Source of the DNA: an uncultured bacterium
Lineage (GTDB): Bacteria > Bipolaricaulota > Bipolaricaulia > UBA7950 > UBA9294
DNA: 64,000 bases
Reading direction: 5' to 3'
NCBI GenBank assembly: GCA_903857865.1
Contig: CAIOGO010000018.1
Coordinates: 1-64,000, forward strand
Part shown: one piece after another, positions 6,891-14,983 of the stretch
Layout: the number at the start of each line of letters is the position of its first letter
How positions within the stretch are numbered: position 1 is the stretch's first letter
Made by a program: the position numbers and the translations under genes
The notes under the pieces: generated by a model
Databases searched by the model: none
Told to the model about the DNA's origin: nothing
The model's input: only the letters and a program-made list of their open reading frames with translations

Positions 6891-9236
6891 ATGAACCTAC
6901 TCGGACTAGCCAGACACGGTCTCAACAACTTCGAGCAGATCGCGATTCTCGCGGTTGTGCTCACGGCGTTCCTCAGCCTTGTGTATGCGTGGCTCTTGCG
7001 CAGGGTTGTCCTGAAGAAGGACATGGGGACGGCGAAGATGCAAGAGGTCTGGAACGCCATCCGCATCGGTGCGGACAGCTACCTGAATCGGCAGCTCAAG
7101 CGAATCCTGCCGGTCGTCGGCGTCTTGACCATCGTCCTGTTCCTGAGCGTCTACGTTGTTCCGCCCAGCGCGGAAGCCGTCAAGGAGTTCGGACCCGATA
7201 AGGCGAAGATCATCATCGCCATCGGCCGAACCATCGCCTTCATCATGGGCGCGGCCTTCTCGCTCCTGGTCGGGCAGCTCGGCATGCGCATGGCCATTCA
7301 GGCCAACGTGCGCGCGGCGTCCGCGGCACGGCGCAGCTTCAACGAAGCTCTGTCGATCTCGTACTACGCCGGAACCGTGACCGGCATGCTGACCGACGGC
7401 CTCGGGCTGTTCGGCGGGACGTGCATCTTCATCATCTTTGGCACGGCGGCGCCGGACGCCCTCCTGGGGTTCGGCTTCGGCGGAACCCTGCTCGCGATGT
7501 TCATGCGCGTCGGAGGCGGCATCTACACGAAGGCCGCTGATGTCGGCGCGGACCTCGTGGGCAAGGTCGAGAAGGACATCCCCGAGGACGACCCGCGCAA
7601 CGCAGCCGTGATTGCTGACCTGGTCGGCGATAACGTCGGAGACTGCGCGGGAATGGCCGCCGATATCTTCGAGAGCTACGAAGTCACCATCGTTGCCGGA
7701 CTGATGCTCGGACTTGCCCTCATGGCCGTCGATCCGACCCACAGCCTGAAGTGGATCGTGTTCCCGCTGATCATTCGCGCGATCGGCGTCATCAGTTCCA
7801 TCCTCGGGACGTTCACCGTCCCGCTCTGGGTGAAGTTCCCGATCAAATTCCTGCGCGCGCATGACGCCGAAGAGGCCATGTTCCGGTCGTACGAAGTCTC
7901 GAGCCTCAATACGATCGTCTTCTCCTTCCTGCTCGCGATCTTCTACGCCGGCGACTGGCGGCTGGCCATGCTGACGTCGATCGGCGTCGCTCTCGCCATT
8001 GCGTTCAACCCGCTGACGTCGTACTTCACGTCGACGAAGCGCAAGCCGGTCAAGGACATCGTCGAGTCGACGAAGACCGGCGCGGCGACCACCATCCTTT
8101 CCGGCCTCTCGGTCGGCATGGAATCGACCGTGTGGGCTCTTGTCGCAGTCGTCGTAAGCTTCATCGGGGCGCTGGCGCTCTACGGCGGGGAGGCCAACAC
8201 GACCTACGTCATGTATGCCATCGCCATGGTCGGCATCGGCATGCTGAGTCACACCGGCAACAACGTGGCCATGGACTCCTATGGGCCGATCTCGGACAAC
8301 GCGAACGGCATCGGCGAGATGGCCTGGCACGGCATGGACGACGCGGAGACGAAGAAAGCGCGCCAAATCATGGCCGACCTCGATGCCGTGGGGAACACGA
8401 CCAAGGCGATCACCAAAGGCGTCGCGATTGCCTCGGCCGTCATTGCCGCGATCACTCTATTCGCGACGTTCTTCACCGATGTGGGTCGCGTTCAAGAGCA
8501 GCTCGGAATGGCCAGAATCCAGTTCATCAACATCGCCAACGTAAGGGTGTTCATCGGCTTCCTGCTCGGCGGCGCGCTGCCCTGGCTGTTCAGCTCCTTG
8601 TGCATCAAGGCCGTCAGCCGTGCCGCCAGCCTGATCGTCGAGGAAGTGCGGCGCCAGTTCCGCATTCCGGGCCTGATGGAAGGCAAGGTCAAGCCGGACT
8701 ACGCCCGCGTTGTCGGCATCTCGACCGCGGCCGCCCAGAAGGAACTCATCCCGCTGGCGCTCATCTCGGTCCTTCTTCCGATCGCCATCGGCCTGATCCT
8801 TCAGGTGGAAGCGCTCGGCGGGTTCCTGGCCGGCATCATCTTGAGCGGGCAGCTTCTCGCTGTGTACATGGCGAACGCAGGTGGAGCCTGGGACAATGCC
8901 AAGAAGACCATTGAGGACGAGCCGCGCGACCTCGCGGCGAACACCGGCAAGGGTTCCGAGCGCCACAAGGCCAGTGTCGTCGGCGACACGGTCGGCGATC
9001 CGCTGAAGGACACGGCCGGGCCGGCACTCAATCCGATGATCAAAGTGGCGAACATGGTCAGCCTTCTCGCCGCGCCGGTGCTCGTCAAGTACAGCAAGAT
9101 GAGCGTATGGACCGTGATCATCGTCGTCGGCCTGCTCCTTGGCGTCGGCTGGGCGATCTGGTACAGCAAGAGGCCGGCACGCCCGTTCGAAGAGGCGAAG
9201 AGTGGGCAGAAGGCGGCGAAGCCTCAGAAGGCGTAG
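6891..9236 (+). CDS. hppA: Membrane-bound proton-translocating pyrophosphatase, K+-independent type
   Basis: 781 residues with about 16 membrane helices. It couples hydrolysis of pyrophosphate to H+ (or Na+) pumping. Substrate motifs are DVGADLVGKVE (about 217-227) and ADLVGDNVGDCAGMAADIFE (about 243), with DTVGDPLKDTAGPALNPMIK near the C terminus. The cation-dependence site reads GNTTKAITKG (about 501-510): Lys in place of the Ala of K+-dependent enzymes and Thr three residues later, the K+-independent pattern. The ATG at 6891 follows GAGAGG and fits better than the in-frame GTG at 6879. It has its own promoter and a strong terminator. Confidence 0.95.
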   Translation: MNLLGLARHGLNNFEQIAILAVVLTAFLSLVYAWLLRRVVLKKDMGTAKMQEVWNAIRIGADSYLNRQLKRILPVVGVLTIVLFLSVYVVPPSAEAVKEFGPDKAKIIIAIGRTIAFIMGAAFSLLVGQLGMRMAIQANVRAASAARRSFNEALSISYYAGTVTGMLTDGLGLFGGTCIFIIFGTAAPDALLGFGFGGTLLAMFMRVGGGIYTKAADVGADLVGKVEKDIPEDDPRNAAVIADLVGDNVGDCAGMAADIFESYEVTIVAGLMLGLALMAVDPTHSLKWIVFPLIIRAIGVISSILGTFTVPLWVKFPIKFLRAHDAEEAMFRSYEVSSLNTIVFSFLLAIFYAGDWRLAMLTSIGVALAIAFNPLTSYFTSTKRKPVKDIVESTKTGAATTILSGLSVGMESTVWALVAVVVSFIGALALYGGEANTTYVMYAIAMVGIGMLSHTGNNVAMDSYGPISDNANGIGEMAWHGMDDAETKKARQIMADLDAVGNTTKAITKGVAIASAVIAAITLFATFFTDVGRVQEQLGMARIQFINIANVRVFIGFLLGGALPWLFSSLCIKAVSRAASLIVEEVRRQFRIPGLMEGKVKPDYARVVGISTAAAQKELIPLALISVLLPIAIGLILQVEALGGFLAGIILSGQLLAVYMANAGGAWDNAKKTIEDEPRDLAANTGKGSERHKASVVGDTVGDPLKDTAGPALNPMIKVANMVSLLAAPVLVKYSKMSVWTVIIVVGLLLGVGWAIWYSKRPARPFEEAKSGQKAAKPQKA

Positions 9237-9262
9237 TTCGGGATTCTTTCTGCGGTTTGTAG

Positions 9263-9302
9263 GGCGCCGGGCGCACGAAGTTGCGTCCGGCGCCTCTCTT
9301 TT
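9263..9302 (+). terminator. Rho-independent terminator after hppA
   Basis: GGCGCCGGGCGCA (9263-9275) pairs with TGCGTCCGGCGCC (9282-9294) through 13 pairs including one G-T, with a six-base loop, followed by TCTCTTTT. It lies 26 bases after the hppA stop. The rest of 9303-9540 shows no feature. Confidence 0.85.
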
Positions 9303-9540
9303 CGCCTCGGCCGCGGCCCGCGCCAACCGCGCGGGTCCGGCCAGGTCCAGAGGCTCCTCAAGGACGGCAAGACACGCCCTCACGTCGCGGACGTTCCTCC
9401 GTCACGGCGCGACCCCATGGCGCTTGTATTCTCGGGCGAAACAGAGGCACAGGAACGAGGATTTCCCCCTGCACGTGGCTTGCGCTCGCGGGACGAGAGT
9501 TGAGATGCCGCCCGCCCCTGTGTCGCCGTACAATCGAGCC

Positions 9541-10008
9541 ATGCGACGATCCGAGAGAGAGATCACGAGCCGAGACGAAATCGACGCGATCCTACTGCGC
9601 GAGCGGACTCTCCGGGTCGCGTTCGCCGCAAACAACGAGCCGTACGTCGTTCCTCTTTCGTACGGCTATGACCAGAAGAACGGCGCTCTCTACATGCACA
9701 CGGCCGCAGTCGGGCGGAAGCTCGAGTTCATCGCGCGGAACCCGCGAGTGTGCTTCGAAGTCGAAGGCCCCACATCACTGCGTTCGGCCGACAAGGCCTG
9801 CGCATGGGGGCTCGACTACGAGAGCGTGATCGGCTACGGCAAGGTGTCTGAGGTCGTGGATTCCGAAGAGAAAGCCCATGCGCTTCGTTGCCTGATGCGT
9901 CAGCAGACAGGAGCGAGCACGACGTGGACCTTCGTCGCCAAGGGACTGTCCGCCACGCGCGTGTGGGCGCTCTTGATCGAGTCGGTGACAGGGAAAAGCA
10001 CTGCATGA
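9541..10008 (+). CDS. NimA-like pyridoxamine-5'-phosphate-oxidase-family flavoprotein
   Basis: 155 residues. It has the FMN-binding split-barrel pattern of 5-nitroimidazole reductase NimA and relatives: LRERTLRVAFAANNEPYVVP (about 18), then LSYGYDQKNGALYMHTAAVG with RKLEFIARNPRVCFEVEG, and SVIGYGKVSEV at about 97. NimA proteins reduce nitroimidazoles; most homologues act on unknown flavin, haem or aldehyde substrates. The ATG at 9541 was chosen because the homology starts there; no strong Shine-Dalgarno site is visible. It stands alone after the hppA terminator. Confidence 0.8.
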   Translation: MRRSEREITSRDEIDAILLRERTLRVAFAANNEPYVVPLSYGYDQKNGALYMHTAAVGRKLEFIARNPRVCFEVEGPTSLRSADKACAWGLDYESVIGYGKVSEVVDSEEKAHALRCLMRQQTGASTTWTFVAKGLSATRVWALLIESVTGKSTA

Positions 10009-10350
10009 CGCCGCCAACCTTGTACGGGTACGGCCCGGTGCCTCCCGGACGCTCTGCCGGCGCCGGGGCGCGAGGCCCTGTTGAGCAGACTTGCTCTTGG
10101 TGGGGGTGGATTGACGTACGAAGAACTGCAGCACTGCCGATTTCTTGGAGAGGGCCGCTTTCCGCCAGTTTCTCCCGCAATAGGCCATGTCGAGCCCGGT
10201 CAGCCCGACGCCGATCCAGAACTCACCTGGAAAGCGGCCCCACTGTTGGTCCGCAGTATCCTGACTTCACACTGCCAACCGAGGCAACCCCGAACGACTG
10301 TCGTTGGCGTCCGGCCCTTGTCTCACCCTGAACGCTGACGATTGACCGGA
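10009..10350. other. Intergenic stretch without a recognised gene
   Basis: About 340 bases between the NimA-like gene and the convergent lipase-like gene. Short open frames exist on both strands, but none has recognisable motifs, a ribosome site or a plausible start. I see no hairpin with a T-tract. Confidence 0.4.
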
Positions 10351-13149
10351 CTACGGCACCGGCTTCTGCCGAGCGCGCTCCGCAAGACCGCGTCTGGCGC
10401 GGAGATGGTAGGTCGTCGCGCCGGCGAGGCCCGCCAGCAACAACGCCATCAGCCAGACGGGGAAGTTGAAGAAGGGGACGGGATTGCGCCATACGCCGGC
10501 CGTCCACCAGCTGCGGGCCGGAAGGGCCTCATCTTCGGTCGTTCCGTTGGCGCGAATACGGACTCCCGTTCCTGCCTCCACGAGGCGCGCGGGCGAGAAG
10601 CCTACTCCCTTCGAGTATTCCACGATGACGGTACCGTCAAGTGCGAGAACAGAATTCGTCTCCTCTCGGGCCACGACGTAGTCCCCTTGGACTCCGAGAG
10701 TGCGCACGTCAGGCTGGGTGGCGTACCACAGCGCGCCGCGCGGGGACGCGTCAAGCACCACTTCGAAGTCCCCCGCGTCGGCTGTATCCGCGCGGAAGCG
10801 CGCTCTTCCCGACACAACTTCGATGCGGATGAGGCTCGGCGAACTGGCGCGGAGGACGACCTCCGTCTTGGCGTCAAGGCTGATGAGTCCCCATGTCTCT
10901 CCCGATTGAACGACGGCGATGGCCGCGTACCCCTTGTCAGCGGTGCGGACGGCCACGCCATCCCTGAGCGCGGCAGGGAACTTGGACACCGGCGTCCACT
11001 GCGTGAGCTGAGGGTCGCCGCTCGTACTGGTGCTGACCAGTCCTCCCCGACGCAGCTCGATTCGCAGCGCGTCCGGCTCCGCCTGCGGGGCCTCGCCCAC
11101 GAGGAGATCGACAAGCTTCGTCCAGACGGCGGGGGATACGGTCAGCCCGGCCCCCTCGAGGGGCAAGCCGGGGGCGTGGACGACTCCGTCGAGGCGAACC
11201 TCGGGCACTCCATCCAAATGGGATGACGCCGCGCTGACAATGCCGTCGTCTTGGACCGTCGAGGAGCCCTGACGCGACGCGGAGAGGGAGGGCGCCCTTC
11301 GGCCCACGACGTTGATGTACTCCGTTCTCCGGTCCGCGGCCCCAGGAGCGAGCAGCTGACGCAGGAATGCCGATCCTTCATGCAGTTCGGCTGCAGCTGC
11401 CGGGTGTGCCGCCAACCAGCGAGAGGCTGCGGCGCCGACTTCCTGGTCGAGCCACGCGATGCCATGGTTGGGCGTCCCCACCAGGATCAGCCTGCGCACG
11501 TCTTGGCTGGAGGCTGTTCCTTCGAGGAGACTTCGTGCGGCGAGCCCGCTGGCGCTGTGCGCGATGACGTCCACGGCTGCGATCTTGACTCCACTTGCCG
11601 CATACGCTGCCCTCGTTTCGGAGAGGCTTCGAGCCAGCTCCTTTGCCCAATCCTCAATAGACTCGTTCCCGAGTCCCCACGTCACCCCTTCCCCGACGAT
11701 CTGGCAGTCCAAACGCTTCGTTTGCGCATACTCGGCAAACGGCGACCACGATGCAGGTCCGCCGAGGTACGACTGCACGAGAAGCACGGGGGGGCGGCAG
11801 ACCTTGATCGACACGATGGTCGTTTGCGTTGCGCCGTCGAGGTCTACGTAGCGGACGCCGATCGACACTGGCGCTGCGGGCACCGTTCGAGCGGCTGGTC
11901 CGGTTCCGATCTGCAGGCTCGTCGTCAGCGCCTCGCTGGGAAGAACGCTCGGCGGGGCATAGATGAGCGTTCCGTTGCCGTCCTTGTCTAGAGTGAGCGG
12001 GGCAACGACAGACGGCGCTCGCTCGAAGGCGCCGAGCGGCGGAGGCGTTACGGTTACGCTCTCAGGCCGAATGCCGTGGCTCGATACGCTGAAGGTGAGC
12101 CGTGAGACGCCGTCTGTCGCGATCCCAAGGATGGGGCTACCGTCGCTGGCCGTCTTCAGAGCAACGTCGACCATTGCGCGTTCCAAGGTGACGTTGACGC
12201 GTCGCGACACGAGAGGGGTTCCCGTTCCGAACGACGATACGCGGTAGGTGCCATCCGGCGAGGTGCGCGTTGTGGCGGCCAACCCTGCGATGCGGATCTC
12301 CGCGTCCGCGACCGGCTGACCCCGGTCGTCTGTGACAACGCCCGTCACCGCCACGAGCGACACCGCGTCGCTCGACAGATCGAGCGGCACCGTGGTCGAA
12401 AGGTGCTTCTCCGCCGTGCCCACGATCGACAAGCTGACGGGCGACGGCCCTCCCGCGGGCGACAGCCCGGGGCGAGACAGGAGCGTGGCGAGCGAGTGCA
12501 ATTCCTCGCAGTATGCTTCTTTGTACGCGCGGCAGTAGTCGAGGATCTCCATGAGAATGGCGCTTGCCTGTCCGCGTTTCTGGAGGCCGGCCTCATAGTC
12601 TGCCGGCGCCGGGATCGTGGATGCTGACTTGTTTCGCAGGGACAAGATGACGGAGAGGCGGACGTCGCCGGCGGACGTTCGTGTGACCGTCGACGAGGCA
12701 CTGTCGAACGCAAGGACATTCCAGCCGGACGAGGAGACGACGATGTGGTACACGACGGCGTAGCCATAGCTGGCCTCGACTTCCCTCTCGAGGTAGTAGC
12801 CCTGGCAGAGGTTTCGGTAGGAGTATCCGTTTTCACATCCCCATCGACCGACGCCGTAGAGGGTCCCGAGCGTGTCCTTCTCTGGACGTTGGACGCACGC
12901 CTTGGTGGCTTCCTCCTCAAGGGCGGCCGCCAGGCCGCTCGCTGTCAGCGAGACGTCCGCGAAGAGCTTCGACTCCAGGAACCCGCGGGCCGCAATCTGA
13001 GGCGTCAAGGCCTCGGAGCACGGGACGCTTTCCAGAACGCGGTAGGCGCCGCTCGGTCCTTCACAGGTGATCCATTGGGCAGTGACGGGGACCGCGGCGA
13101 GAGCCATCAGCGTCAGCAGAGCGAAGAGCGACTCATGGAGCCTCTTCAC
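10351..13149 (-). CDS. Large secreted lipase-like protein with carboxypeptidase-regulatory-like and FecR-like domains
   Basis: 932 residues from a GTG at 13149 that follows GGGAGG by 8 bases; the open frame continues upstream but is non-coding. An N-terminal signal peptide (LFALLTLMALAAVPVTAQ) is followed by a Cys-containing secreted region. A carboxypeptidase-regulatory-like fold is seen at about 270-330 (VTGVVTDDRGQPVADAEIRI). An alpha/beta-hydrolase follows at about 470-640, with AHSASG as nucleophile elbow and LILVGTPNHGIAWLD as in PGAP1/LCAT-type lipases. A FecR-like beta domain spans about 750-876, and a single C-terminal helix followed by basic residues would anchor the protein. Substrate unknown; the order of modules is unusual. 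No co-transcribed neighbour. Confidence 0.75.
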   Translation of the reverse strand: MKRLHESLFALLTLMALAAVPVTAQWITCEGPSGAYRVLESVPCSEALTPQIAARGFLESKLFADVSLTASGLAAALEEEATKACVQRPEKDTLGTLYGVGRWGCENGYSYRNLCQGYYLEREVEASYGYAVVYHIVVSSSGWNVLAFDSASSTVTRTSAGDVRLSVILSLRNKSASTIPAPADYEAGLQKRGQASAILMEILDYCRAYKEAYCEELHSLATLLSRPGLSPAGGPSPVSLSIVGTAEKHLSTTVPLDLSSDAVSLVAVTGVVTDDRGQPVADAEIRIAGLAATTRTSPDGTYRVSSFGTGTPLVSRRVNVTLERAMVDVALKTASDGSPILGIATDGVSRLTFSVSSHGIRPESVTVTPPPLGAFERAPSVVAPLTLDKDGNGTLIYAPPSVLPSEALTTSLQIGTGPAARTVPAAPVSIGVRYVDLDGATQTTIVSIKVCRPPVLLVQSYLGGPASWSPFAEYAQTKRLDCQIVGEGVTWGLGNESIEDWAKELARSLSETRAAYAASGVKIAAVDVIAHSASGLAARSLLEGTASSQDVRRLILVGTPNHGIAWLDQEVGAAASRWLAAHPAAAAELHEGSAFLRQLLAPGAADRRTEYINVVGRRAPSLSASRQGSSTVQDDGIVSAASSHLDGVPEVRLDGVVHAPGLPLEGAGLTVSPAVWTKLVDLLVGEAPQAEPDALRIELRRGGLVSTSTSGDPQLTQWTPVSKFPAALRDGVAVRTADKGYAAIAVVQSGETWGLISLDAKTEVVLRASSPSLIRIEVVSGRARFRADTADAGDFEVVLDASPRGALWYATQPDVRTLGVQGDYVVAREETNSVLALDGTVIVEYSKGVGFSPARLVEAGTGVRIRANGTTEDEALPARSWWTAGVWRNPVPFFNFPVWLMALLLAGLAGATTYHLRARRGLAERARQKPVP

Positions 13150-13340
13150 GACGTCCACCTCCCTTGGCTCAACCATTCTACTGCACGAGCTTCGTCGACC
13201 GCCCGCTTTGGCTCCCGTCCCTCCGGGAGAAGAGGGGCGCCCTCGCGATGCATAGGGCGGTGCAGGGTAGACAGTGCCGACTTCACTCTTTGGGGCGAAG
13301 TCAAGTACACTTGTCCACGAGCGTGGGCGGTCGCACAGAC

Positions 13341-13368
13341 TTGACACCGCTCGCGCGAATAGTAGTCT
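13341..13368 (+). promoter_or_regulatory. Promoter of the repeat-tailed lipoprotein gene
   Basis: TTGACA (13341-13346) and TAGTCT (13363-13368) are separated by 16 bases. It lies about 100 bases before the lipoprotein ATG. The 316-base gap 13150-13465 therefore holds divergent regulatory sequence for this gene and for the lipase-like gene. Confidence 0.6.
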
Positions 13369-13465
13369 ACTGTTCGGTCCGACCCACGAACGGTGGGCCG
13401 AAGCCCTGTGGGGGGGCCTCACCCTCGCGGGTGGAACAGAGTCGAGGCAAGGAGACGAGAAAGCC

Positions 13466-13648
13466 ATGAAGCGTTCAGTTCTGATTGTTACAGCCATCTG
13501 CGTGCTGCTCAGCGTTGGGCTCATCCTCGGACTCGCCGGCTGCGGCGAGAAGAAGGCGACGACGCCGGCGACCACGAAGACAACGACAACGCCAGCGACG
13601 ACGACGACGACGACGACGCCGTCGTCGACCACAACGACGACGACGTAG
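13466..13648 (+). CDS. Small Thr-rich lipoprotein, reading frame interrupted by TAG
   Basis: 60 residues. MKRSVLIVTAICVLLSVGLI then LGLAGCGEKK is a clear lipoprotein signal with the modified Cys at about residue 26. The mature part is almost only Thr, Pro and Ser. The frame stops at TAG 13646-13648, but the same frame continues with the same composition (PATTTTTPATTTT, then seven PAPVT-type pentapeptides) until TAG at 13814-13816, which would give 116 residues in all. So the present gene is either truncated by an amber mutation, read through, or mis-sequenced. It is probably a cell-surface anchored spacer or adhesin-like peptide; function unknown. Confidence 0.65.
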   Translation: MKRSVLIVTAICVLLSVGLILGLAGCGEKKATTPATTKTTTTPATTTTTTTPSSTTTTTT

Positions 13649-13705
13649 CCGGCGACGACCACGACGACGCCGGCGACCACGACGACTACGACGACGCCGG
13701 CGACC

Positions 13706-13813
13706 CCGACTCCCGTGACGCCGGCTCCCGTGACTCCGGCTCCCGTGACTCCGGCTCCCGTGGCCCCGGCTCCCGTGACTCCGGCTCCCGTGACCCCGGC
13801 TCCCGTAGCCCCG
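13706..13813 (+). repeat. Seven tandem 15-base units encoding PAPVT
   Basis: Unit CCGGCTCCCGTGACT, repeated seven times with single-base differences (first unit has ACT for GCT; last has GTA for GTG), reads P-[AT]-P-V-[TA]. It lies in frame with the upstream lipoprotein and ends at TAG 13814. It is preceded by ACG/CCG-rich codons for Thr/Pro. Such tracts change length by slippage. Confidence 0.85.
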
Positions 13814-14098
13814 TAGGCGGGGTTCGCCGTTCGACGGAGAATGGATTGCCCGGGCCGTGGCCTCCCGACGGGGGCCGCGCCCGATATGGGGGCACGAAGC
13901 CGAGCGGCTCGGTGGGGTTGCTCGTGCAGGAAAACGATGAGAAGGGCGGAATCCGGGTCTGCATCCGGGTTCCGCTCTGTCTTGCCGACGAGCACCTTGT
14001 CATGGACTCGGGGCACCGACGAAGGTCGAGGCGACACCAGTTCGCTCTCGCGGCGCGAGGGCCGATCCTGGGAGTCTTGACGAAAGGGGCGGGCTGGG

Positions 14099-14779
14099 CT
14101 GATTCGCGCTCTGGTTCTTGACTTTGATGGCCTGATCCTCGACACCGAGACCCCGCTTCGCCTCTCTTGGGAGGAGATCTACCGCGAAGCTGGCCTCGTC
14201 GTCTCCCCGGCCGAATGGGCGACCTTCCTTGGCACCGCCGCGGACCCACCCGCAGCCTACGACCTCATGGAGCACCATCTCGGGAGAGCGGTCGATCGGG
14301 AAGCGCTTCGTCTTCGGTGTCTCGCGCGTGAGAACGAGCTCTTGGCGAAGGAGACCCCTCTCCCAGGAGTCCAAGACATACTGGACGAGGCCGGGAGGCT
14401 CCGGTTGCTGCTCGCCGTCGCTTCGAGTTCCGAACGAGCATGGGTCGAGGGGCACCTCGCCCGGTTTGCACTGCGCGATCGATTCGACGCCGTCGTCTGT
14501 GCCGAGGATGTGAACCGCACCAAGCCGTTTCCGGACCTTTACGTCGAAGCTCTCCGTCGCCTGGGCGTCGCTCCCGCGGACGCGATTGCCTTCGAGGACT
14601 CCGCCCACGGCGTCCGTGCGGCGAAGGGTGCGGGCCTGTTTTGCATCGCCGTCCCGAACCGCGTCACCCGCCACCTTGAGTTCCCGGACGCCGATCTCGT
14701 CATGACGTCTCTCGACGAGCGTCCTCTGGGCGAATTAGTCCGCGAGGTCGAGGTGCGCCTGTCGGCTGCGGCCAGCTAG
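14099..14779 (+). CDS. HAD-superfamily phosphatase (beta-phosphoglucomutase-like), CTG start
   Basis: 226 residues. Motif I (LVLDFDGLILDTE, residues 5-17) is encoded at 14111-14149. Motif II is VASSSE (about 111), motif III is KPFPDLY (about 141), and motif IV is FEDSAHGVRAAKGAG (about 164). This is the DhaK/PGMB-like HAD subfamily that dephosphorylates small sugar phosphates. The only in-frame ATG (14267) would delete motif I. Upstream of motif I the frame has a TGA at 14078-14080 and no ATG, GTG or TTG, so the likely start is CTG at 14099, preceded by AAGGGG. The alternative is a sequencing error or a truncated gene. Confidence 0.8.
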   Translation: MIRALVLDFDGLILDTETPLRLSWEEIYREAGLVVSPAEWATFLGTAADPPAAYDLMEHHLGRAVDREALRLRCLARENELLAKETPLPGVQDILDEAGRLRLLLAVASSSERAWVEGHLARFALRDRFDAVVCAEDVNRTKPFPDLYVEALRRLGVAPADAIAFEDSAHGVRAAKGAGLFCIAVPNRVTRHLEFPDADLVMTSLDERPLGELVREVEVRLSAAAS

Positions 14780-14983
14780 CGGGATCCAGCTAGAGGAAGA
14801 GGACGACGGCAAACGTGGACCTCCGGACCTAGGCTGATCCCATTCGACTGCTTGGCTGCGTGATCGAGGACGAAATGAGAGAAGGATGTACTCCATCCAG
14901 GAGGGGCTCGAGGCGGGAGTCTTCGGCTTGCGGCGCGCGCCGGCGGGGTCTAGGATGCCTCTACGAGGACTCAGGGAGGGCGG

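Noticed and set aside
6906-8366. 486-codon minus-strand open frame opposite hppA, and similar long frames opposite other genes
   Set aside because: High GC produces long antisense frames; the composition is Arg/Asp/His-rich without domains, while the plus-strand gene is certain.
13946-13983. Hairpin GCGGAA...TTCCGC before TCTGTCTT
   Set aside because: The stem is only six pairs with a long loop; it could be a weak terminator but is not convincing.
13150-14145. Continuation of the lipase-like open frame on the minus strand, including long Val-rich runs
   Set aside because: It is the antisense of the Thr/Pro repeat of the lipoprotein gene; the real GTG start with GGGAGG lies at 13149.
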